From positions 15,152 through 27,554 of the forward strand of contig JAOZNG010000002.1 in the NCBI GenBank assembly GCA_029933895.1: 12,403 nucleotides of DNA. The letters run 5' to 3'. Under the pieces are notes generated by a model. The model did no database searches. It worked only from the letters and a program-made list of their open reading frames with translations, and was not told the origin of the DNA. The DNA is from an archaeon (GTDB lineage Archaea > Altiarchaeota > Altiarchaeia > IMC4 > QMZM01). Of this stretch, positions 5,335 to 10,429 are shown piece after piece. The stretch's first letter is position 1. Every line of letters begins with the position of its first letter. The position numbers and the translations under genes were made by a program.

Positions 5335-5931
5335 ATGAAGGACCTGGTTTATTTCCTCCTGCTGGCTGTTTTTCTGGGGCCTGCTGGCTCGGTATCCTTT
5401 GGTCTAGGGATTCTGTCCCCGTTAGATGTTTTCATAATACTTACCCTGCTCTACGTCCTCCCCATCCCGGTCATATTCAAGCTCTTCGAGTATGGAGGGC
5501 ATCATAGACGCATCTACAGAACTAGAATCTACAGGAAGGCTGCGGAGATTACTGGTAGGCGGATGGATGAACTCCTGAAACAGGGAGATGAAATAATAAC
5601 CCTGTTCAAGGAGAACATTGGACAGCTTGGATTATATTTAACTGTTGTCTTGTTCACCCTCATCTTCGGCGTATTCTGGGCTTCCCTGTTCTCTTACCTG
5701 CTGCTGGTTAAGAGAAAGAGGGCGATAGCCTCGATGACTGTTGGCGTCATGCTCGGCAACATATTCTGGATAGTTTTTGCGTTATACTCAAGGAGCCTGA
5801 TTAAGCCTGTAGAAATGGCACTTCTGGCTTTGTTGATTCCGGTATGGGTTTATGGAGCCAAACGCGAGATAGAAATCCTGAGGAAGATAGCCGACAGACT
5901 CAACCTTCGCCGGAAAAGATCTAGGAACTGA
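5335..5931 (+). CDS. Membrane protein resembling COG2426 / small multidrug export family
   Basis: This 198-residue protein has hydrophobic segments at about 3-24, 28-52, 95-123, 130-150 and 158-172. The order is a helix, PIPVIFKLFE (about 43-52), a basic cytoplasmic stretch of about 40 residues, then GQLGLYLTVVLFTLIFGVFW and a KRKRAIASMTVGVMLGN stretch. This follows the layout of PF06695/COG2426 proteins: 'P.P' helix, amphipathic linker, 'yGl.glfl' with an aromatic/Gly-rich re-entrant segment, then a 'rr.a....G' helix. The canonical PLPGTGAW loop is not conserved here (TLIFGVFWAS instead), so membership is likely but divergent. The family name implies export, though transport has seldom been shown, and no substrate is inferred. 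The very basic C-terminus (RLNLRRKRSRN) should be cytoplasmic. Its 3' end overlaps the convergent nob1 gene by 11 bp. Confidence 0.55.
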   Translation: MKDLVYFLLLAVFLGPAGSVSFGLGILSPLDVFIILTLLYVLPIPVIFKLFEYGGHHRRIYRTRIYRKAAEITGRRMDELLKQGDEIITLFKENIGQLGLYLTVVLFTLIFGVFWASLFSYLLLVKRKRAIASMTVGVMLGNIFWIVFALYSRSLIKPVEMALLALLIPVWVYGAKREIEILRKIADRLNLRRKRSRN

Positions 5932-6406
5932 CTCCCTTCCTCCTGAGCCCTGAACCGCATACGCTGCACTTCTTCATAGTAGCATCGTAGGGGATTCTTC
6001 GACCACAGCCCTCGCACACCATAAACCACTCCAGCATGCTCTTTATACCATCCTGTATGCTCCCAAGGTATTCTATATCCAGGTGCCTGCACATGTTCTG
6101 TATGCTGTAATCATCGGATAAAAGCAGATATCTCCTCTCTAAAGCTAAAGCAATCAGCTCTATGTCCGTGTCAGAAAGCCTCTGGAGGTCACCTGTTTCC
6201 CCAGCCTTCTCTCTAACCTTCTTAATGTATCCACTGCCGGGTTCCTCAACATCCATCTTCCCCTTCCTTAATGCAGAGTATAATACCGACTTCACCGTCT
6301 CGTCTCTGATCTCAAGGAGAACCTTGTTTGTTATCACATAGGATCCAGCTGAGAAGTCCAAGTCACTTCTATAGATCACGGAGGTATCCAGCAGTTTTTT
6401 TTTCAT
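5921..6406 (-). CDS. nob1: Ribosome-maturation endonuclease Nob1 (PIN domain plus zinc ribbon)
   Basis: This 161-residue protein has a PIN nuclease domain (1-125) followed by a zinc ribbon (131-150). PIN-domain acidic residues are visible at D7 (LLDTSVI), E32 (LLEIRD), D79 and D81 (RLSDTDIELIALAL) and D98/D99 (LLLSDDYSIQNM). The ribbon is CEGCGRRI followed by KCSVCG, with Cys at 131, 134, 147 and 150. This order, spacing and length are those of archaeal Nob1, which cleaves the precursor 16S rRNA to form its 3' end during small-subunit maturation. The ATG at 6406 overlaps the metG stop as ATGA, so translation is probably coupled and the gene transcribed with metG. The start codon is followed directly by nine A (three Lys codons), a slippage-prone tract. 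Confidence 0.92.
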   Translation of the reverse strand: MKKKLLDTSVIYRSDLDFSAGSYVITNKVLLEIRDETVKSVLYSALRKGKMDVEEPGSGYIKKVREKAGETGDLQRLSDTDIELIALALERRYLLLSDDYSIQNMCRHLDIEYLGSIQDGIKSMLEWFMVCEGCGRRIPYDATMKKCSVCGSGLRRKGVSS

Positions 6407-8400
6407 CTCACCCGGGCTCCAAGCACTGTCTCTTTATCAGGTTGCAATAGGATTGGTTTACCGTCCACATCTGCTGCGAGAATCATCCCCTCGGATTTCA
6501 TCCCCCTTATTTCAGCAGGCTCCAGGTTGGTTACAACCACAACCTGCTTCCCCAAAAGGTCCTCCTTTATGTATCCATCTTTTATTCCAGCTACAAGCTG
6601 CCTCACACTGCCACCAAGGTCCACCTTGAGCAGGTAGAGTTTGTCTGCGTCAGGGTGGTCTTTAACGTCCACTATCTCCGCAATCCTTAAATCCATTTCC
6701 CTGAATTTTTCGATGGATATGTTGCTCATTTCATCAACCTCTTTTTCTTTTCTTAAGTGTTTCTTTTTGAATGCATTAATCTCCTCATCCTCTATCTTGG
6801 AATACAACGGTTTTATTTCCTCAAGCCTGTGCCCCCCCTCCAGGGATAGTTCACCGGCTTCATCCCATCCCGGCTCCTCCTCCAGACCGAGCATCCTCCA
6901 TGTTTCTTTTGCTGAGACGGGCATGAAGGGTTTCATCAACACCGCCAGGGTTTTCACCATGTTCGCGCAAACATATAGTGTCGTGTTGTTTTCTCTATTC
7001 CATGGCTCCTTGTGCTGGAAGTATTCGTTGCCTTTATGGGCTAAGCTCATCATCGACTGCAGGGCCTGACTGAACCTGAACTCCTCAATGTGTTTACCTG
7101 TTTCTTTAACCGCTTTTTCCATCTCCCTGATTGCTTGCTCATCTATCTCCTTCATCTCCTTGGGCGCTGGAATAACACCTTTGTTGCTTTTTTCTATGAA
7201 AGTCAGGGTTCGATGTATGAAGTTCCCTAGGGTAGAGATTAGTTCATGGTTTATGTGGTGCTGGTAGTCTCTTAGTGAGAAGTCGGTATCGTGTTTCGCT
7301 GGATTAATGCAGAGGAGGTAATACCTTAGGTAGTCTGCCGGCCACTTATCCAGTATCTCGTGGAGCCAGATAACCCAACCCCTGGATGTGCTCATCTTCT
7401 CCCCTTCGAGATTAAGGTATTCATTTGATGAGATCTGCCAGGGGAGGTTGTATTCCCCGTCTGCCATCAATATGGCAGGCCAGATTATTGCATGGAAGGG
7501 GATGTTGTCTTTCCCGATGAAGTGCACTATTTTTGTCTTCTCTTGTTCCCAGTATTTCTTCCATAGGTCTGGTTTTTTTTGTTTCATAGCCCACTCTTTT
7601 GTGGAGCTGATGTAGCCTATTGGCGCATCAAACCAGACATAGAGCACTTTCCCTTCACTTCCCTTCACTGGCACAGGTATGCCCCAGCTTAGGTCTCGGG
7701 TTATTGCCCTGTCCTCTAGTCCCTCCCTGAGCCATCCCAGAGAAAAGTTTCTTGCATTATCAGGCCAGTGTTCATTTGATGTAATCCATTCCTCCAGTTT
7801 CTGGCTGAATTCTGAGAGCTTGAAGAACCAGTGCTCTGTTTCTTTCATTACGGGGGTGCCTTTGCATAGCACACAGTATCTCTTCCCTAGTTCATGGGGC
7901 TCGAGTTGTTTGCCGCAGACCTCGCATTGGTCTCCTCTCTGGTCTGCTGCCCTGCAGGAGGGACATACTCCCTTAACATAGCGATCGGGTAGGAATCGCT
8001 TGCATACGGGGCAGTAGGGTCGCTCCACGGTTTTCCTGTAGAGCAGGTTTCTTTCTTTGATCCTGAGGAATATCTCCTGTGAGAGCTGGTGGTGTGTTTT
8101 TTTTGTTGTGCGGCTGAAGTTGTCGAAGCTTATGTTTAGTTCCTGGAATGTTTCATTGATTTGTTCATGGTATTTGTCAACCACCTCCTGGGGTGTTATG
8201 CCTTCGTTGTCTGCTGTTACTGCTATGGGGGTGCCGTGTTCGTCTGTTCCAGAGATGTAGATTATGTCTGTGCCTTTGAGCCGGTGGTATCTTGTATAGA
8301 CATCAGCTGGGATGTAGGCTCCGATAGCATGCCCTATGTGCAGCGGCCCGTTAGCGTACGGCAACGCTGATGTGACAAGTATTCTCTCCCTCTCTGTCAT
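6403..8400 (-). CDS. metG: Methionyl-tRNA synthetase with fused C-terminal tRNA-binding domain
   Basis: This 665-residue class I synthetase charges tRNA-Met with methionine. The catalytic core has PYANGPLHIGHAIGAY (14-29, HIGH at 21-24) and the KMSKS-type loop EKMSTSRG (334-341). The connective insertion carries two CxxC...CxxC zinc knuckles: Cys 130, 133, 146, 149 and Cys 159, 162, 176, 179, the two-knuckle type found in archaeal MetRS. WFDAPIGYISSTKEW (256-270) and FIGKDNIPFHAI (294-305) belong to the methionine/adenylate region. The anticodon-binding helical domain follows. From about residue 560 an EMAP-II/Arc1p-like OB fold (FREMDLRIAEIV ... GMKSEGMILAA) aids tRNA binding and dimerisation; in many archaea this is a separate gene. 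The protein appears complete with all motifs. Only a weak TATA-like element (TTCTTATC near 8420-8427) is seen upstream of the ATG. Confidence 0.96.
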   Translation of the reverse strand: MTERERILVTSALPYANGPLHIGHAIGAYIPADVYTRYHRLKGTDIIYISGTDEHGTPIAVTADNEGITPQEVVDKYHEQINETFQELNISFDNFSRTTKKTHHQLSQEIFLRIKERNLLYRKTVERPYCPVCKRFLPDRYVKGVCPSCRAADQRGDQCEVCGKQLEPHELGKRYCVLCKGTPVMKETEHWFFKLSEFSQKLEEWITSNEHWPDNARNFSLGWLREGLEDRAITRDLSWGIPVPVKGSEGKVLYVWFDAPIGYISSTKEWAMKQKKPDLWKKYWEQEKTKIVHFIGKDNIPFHAIIWPAILMADGEYNLPWQISSNEYLNLEGEKMSTSRGWVIWLHEILDKWPADYLRYYLLCINPAKHDTDFSLRDYQHHINHELISTLGNFIHRTLTFIEKSNKGVIPAPKEMKEIDEQAIREMEKAVKETGKHIEEFRFSQALQSMMSLAHKGNEYFQHKEPWNRENNTTLYVCANMVKTLAVLMKPFMPVSAKETWRMLGLEEEPGWDEAGELSLEGGHRLEEIKPLYSKIEDEEINAFKKKHLRKEKEVDEMSNISIEKFREMDLRIAEIVDVKDHPDADKLYLLKVDLGGSVRQLVAGIKDGYIKEDLLGKQVVVVTNLEPAEIRGMKSEGMILAADVDGKPILLQPDKETVLGARVR

Positions 8401-8425
8401 AGCATATAATAGAGAGTAAGATAAG

Positions 8426-8431
8426 AAAAAA
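8426..8431 (-). terminator. Oligo-T tract after the LamG-like gene
   Basis: In the 42-bp gap between the LamG-like gene and metG, the minus strand reads seven C (8441-8435), GTC overlapping into six T (8431-8426), then further T-rich sequence. It is a plausible archaeal oligo-T terminator for the surface-protein unit, and could overlap a weak promoter for metG. Confidence 0.4.
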
Positions 8432-8442
8432 GACGGGGGGGT

Positions 8443-9669
8443 TTATAGCATCATCACCTGCTTTACTGTCCCGCCACAGCACACCTGGTCGTAGATTCCA
8501 TCTCCGTTATCGTCTCTGACGCATTCACTGTATGGTCCGCTGCATCCAGTGTGTGTTGTGTCTTTTGTTACCCAGCCGCTGCAGAGGCCGCAGCCTGCGC
8601 CGATGCCGCATTCTGGTATGGTGGTGGTCGTGGTGGTCGAGGTTGTGGTGGTCGTTGTATCAGGTAGAAACTCCACCTCACCCACATCACCGAACCCTGC
8701 TGTTCCAACAGCGTTTTGATAAGTCTGACTAATCCAAGCAGAAGACTTCGACTCATTTATATAAACAACCACATTGTCTATCATACTATCCCAGAAATAT
8801 TTATCCGCACCATCCTTATCGAAAACACCGATCCTCACACCCTCCTTTGCAGGATTAGATTTAAGGTGGGTGGGATTAGCCGGCACACTACAAACACCTA
8901 CTCCATCAAGATACCCGAACAGATGCACACTATCCCACACCAATGAAGCCCTATGAAATCCCGCACCTATTGCAGAAGAGGAATAACACTGATACATACT
9001 GGAACCATCACCAATCCCGTACCGCATAGTATTATCGTCGTTTCTCTGAAGGAAAAAAACAGGCTCACGTTTATTCCCACCTTTACCTTCACTAACAATA
9101 GTCCTCGTCACTGGATCTGTAGTGGAATTAAAATATGCAATCACAGCAAGAGAAGTCCCGCTTTTTGCGGTTAAATCAGTCTCTATCTTATCGTCTCCAT
9201 CAAAAGCATACGCGCCATCCATCCACCCAGCCCACACCTGAGTCGGGTCCCCTACAGCAACCCCAGGATTACCGTTCCCGGAACTATCTGCTAAACCATT
9301 CAAAAGCCACACACCATCAACAGTCCCCCAAACACTGGTATTCTGGTAATCCATAGCGTCCCCATACTCCACCTCCATCGGCAGCCGTTGTGTGTTGTTT
9401 GCTATGATGTAGTCTGTGTGGTCATTATAGTATAATGCTGTTCCTGTGCCGGAGCAGTAGGTCCAGACGATTTGCTTGTGACCGTTTATGGTGAAGCCAC
9501 CTGAGCCGTTGACCACGATTGGAACGCCATCGTCTAGGTTTTCGCAGCTAATATTCATCCTGTATTGGTAGCTTTCTTCCCAGCCCGTTGATGCGGGAGA
9601 GTTGAATAATAACACCATGGTTGTTATTAGTGCCAGGGTTATTCCTCCATTTAATATTTTGTTTTTCAT
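8443..9669 (-). CDS. Secreted LamG-like (DUF2341 / laminin-G fold) surface protein
   Basis: This 408-residue protein has a signal peptide (MKNK then hydrophobic residues 9-22, cleavage plausible near ASTG 26-29). An N-terminal region resembling DUF2341 follows: ESYQYRMNIS (32-41), YCSGTGTALYYND (71-83) and LPMEVEYG (96-103). Next comes a concanavalin A/laminin-G-like domain: VWLLNGLADSSGNGN (120-134), AYAFDGDDKIET (153-164), an interior with SLVWDSVHLFGYLDG (242-256) and DSMIDNVVVYI (294-304). A threonine linker (338-350, almost all Thr) leads to a Cys-rich tail (354-398) containing an acidic DDNGDGIYDQ calcium-loop-like stretch. LamG folds usually bind carbohydrate or protein ligands. No C-terminal membrane anchor is seen. 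The strong Shine-Dalgarno site upstream decides the ATG at 9669. The gene lies 33 bp after the large surface protein gene on the same strand. Base composition inside the LamG part differs from its flanks. Confidence 0.8.
   Translation of the reverse strand: MKNKILNGGITLALITTMVLLFNSPASTGWEESYQYRMNISCENLDDGVPIVVNGSGGFTINGHKQIVWTYCSGTGTALYYNDHTDYIIANNTQRLPMEVEYGDAMDYQNTSVWGTVDGVWLLNGLADSSGNGNPGVAVGDPTQVWAGWMDGAYAFDGDDKIETDLTAKSGTSLAVIAYFNSTTDPVTRTIVSEGKGGNKREPVFFLQRNDDNTMRYGIGDGSSMYQCYSSSAIGAGFHRASLVWDSVHLFGYLDGVGVCSVPANPTHLKSNPAKEGVRIGVFDKDGADKYFWDSMIDNVVVYINESKSSAWISQTYQNAVGTAGFGDVGEVEFLPDTTTTTTSTTTTTTIPECGIGAGCGLCSGWVTKDTTHTGCSGPYSECVRDDNGDGIYDQVCCGGTVKQVMML
8617..8660. repeat. Low-complexity threonine-linker tract
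   Basis: The plus strand is a run of GTG, GTC and GTT units encoding, on the minus strand, about a dozen threonines with one serine. This is a typical glycosylated spacer between an extracellular domain and a Cys-rich tail. The near-repeat is prone to length change. Confidence 0.6.
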
Positions 9670-9674
9670 TATTA

Positions 9675-9684
9675 ATCACCTCCT
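9675..9684 (-). promoter_or_regulatory. Very strong Shine-Dalgarno site of the LamG-like gene
   Basis: Minus-strand AGGAGGTGAT ends 5 nt before the ATG at 9669. It is a 10-nt perfect complement to the usual 3' end of prokaryotic 16S rRNA (AUCACCUCCU). It contrasts with the first genes of other transcription units in the window, which lack any such site. This fits an internal gene of a polycistronic mRNA that must be translated at high rate. Confidence 0.8.
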
Positions 9685-9702
9685 TTAGATTTGTTTATTT
9701 TT

Positions 9703-10010
9703 TTAGCATTCTGGATCGTATGAACATGATACCCCGTAGTCTTGGGGGCATATTTGGTCTGTTACTCCGCAGTATATTTTTTCTTGACATAATTGTATCC
9801 CCGAGCAGTCAGGGTCGTCGCAGCCTGCGCCGAAGTCTCCTGGGCATATCCCGTCCTGGATTCCGCAGCAGTAATCGATTCCGCACAAGCTCACACCTTC
9901 GGTGCAGTTGCTTCCCCCGCAGTCGGGGTCTGCACAAGATACACCATAGTCTCCCGGGCATATCCCGTCCTCATCTCCGCAGCGGTAGTTTTCCCCGCAC
10001 AGCATTATTC
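9703..10010 (-). repeat. Three tandem Cys-rich 'DGICPGDYG' protein repeats
   Basis: Units of roughly 35 residues carry C-G, C-G, DGICPGDYG, C and DPDC in order. The DNA cores at 9834-9856 and 9948-9970 differ at only one base over 23 nt, 114 bp apart. The third unit, next to the stop, is diverged. High DNA identity in the core suggests recent duplication or ongoing gene conversion. Confidence 0.7.
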
Positions 10011-10323
10011 CGCCATCCGGGCACTGGCTTACTTCCACCAGGTTGTTTTCTTCGCTTATTTCGGCTATGCTGTTATGGGGGTCCACTACCACAGTAATCT
10101 TTCCCTGGGTGTTGTTGCAGTGTATTTCTATGGCTTGGGTTTCGCCTGCTGGGAGGTTGTCTATAACTCTGGAGCCTATTTGGTCTGTGAGGTTGTATAC
10201 GTTTATTGTTATGTCTTTTGCGTCGGCGCTGCCTAGGTTGTGTATCACGGCGGTTATGTTGTCTCCTGTGACTGTCACATCTGTTTCGTTTAGGCTTAGG
10301 TCGGGGCTTATCACCTCCACCAT
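9703..10323 (-). CDS. C-terminal part of the split surface protein: CARDB domain and three Cys-rich repeats
   Basis: This is the same reading frame as the 10405-12403 gene, open from 10404 immediately after its TGA. The 27 codons before the ATG at 10323 finish the interrupted Ig-like domain (LNGGYTLTVNVTDLVGN). From the ATG, residues 7-95 form a CARDB-type domain: ITAVIHNLGSADAKDITINV, DNLPAGETQ and the diagnostic VDPHNSIAEISEENN. Three Cys-rich repeats follow to the end (about 100-206), two with the core DGICPGDYG or DGICPGDFG, then a Cys and DPDC, and a last diverged copy (DQICPQDYG ... DPEC). Several N-glycosylation sequons are present. A weak GAGG lies before ATG 10323, so separate re-initiation is possible. 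On its own this piece has no signal peptide, so it is best read as the displaced C-terminus of one protein. Confidence 0.7.
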   Translation of the reverse strand: MVEVISPDLSLNETDVTVTGDNITAVIHNLGSADAKDITINVYNLTDQIGSRVIDNLPAGETQAIEIHCNNTQGKITVVVDPHNSIAEISEENNLVEVSQCPDGGIMLCGENYRCGDEDGICPGDYGVSCADPDCGGSNCTEGVSLCGIDYCCGIQDGICPGDFGAGCDDPDCSGIQLCQEKIYCGVTDQICPQDYGVSCSYDPEC

Positions 10324-10396
10324 TATGTCCTCGCTTACTGTGTTACCTACTAGATCAGTTACGTTAACCGTTAGTGTGTAGCCTCCATTAAGCCCG

Positions 10397-10429
10397 CCTG
10401 AGCCTCAGATTGTCCGGTTACCTGAGCCT
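10397..10429 (-). repeat. 9-bp direct repeats 24 bp apart bracketing the in-frame TGA
   Basis: Plus-strand CCTGAGCCT occurs at 10397-10405 and 10421-10429, a period of exactly 24 bp (8 codons). The in-frame stop (10407-10405 on the minus strand) lies at the junction. Deletion of one 24-bp unit by slippage would remove the TGA and leave ...IRIGSGGLNGG... in frame. The copy nearest the stop is also part of CTGAGcCTCAG (10398-10408), a small perfect inverted repeat. Confidence 0.75.

Noticed and set aside
8716..9356. Several plus-strand open frames opposite the LamG-like gene
   Set aside because: They are mirror frames produced by the C-rich composition of the LamG core; translations are low-complexity Thr/Pro/His-rich with no family resemblance.
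9621..10381. Plus-strand frames over the Cys-rich and CARDB region
   Set aside because: Antisense shadows; the minus-strand reading gives clear CARDB and repeat signatures.
10405..10407. TGA as a recoded selenocysteine or reassigned sense codon
   Set aside because: TGA ends several other genes here (DUF89, M50-like, metG, nob1 region), the context is not redox-like, and the 24-bp direct repeats offer a simpler explanation; a reassigned code is not supported.
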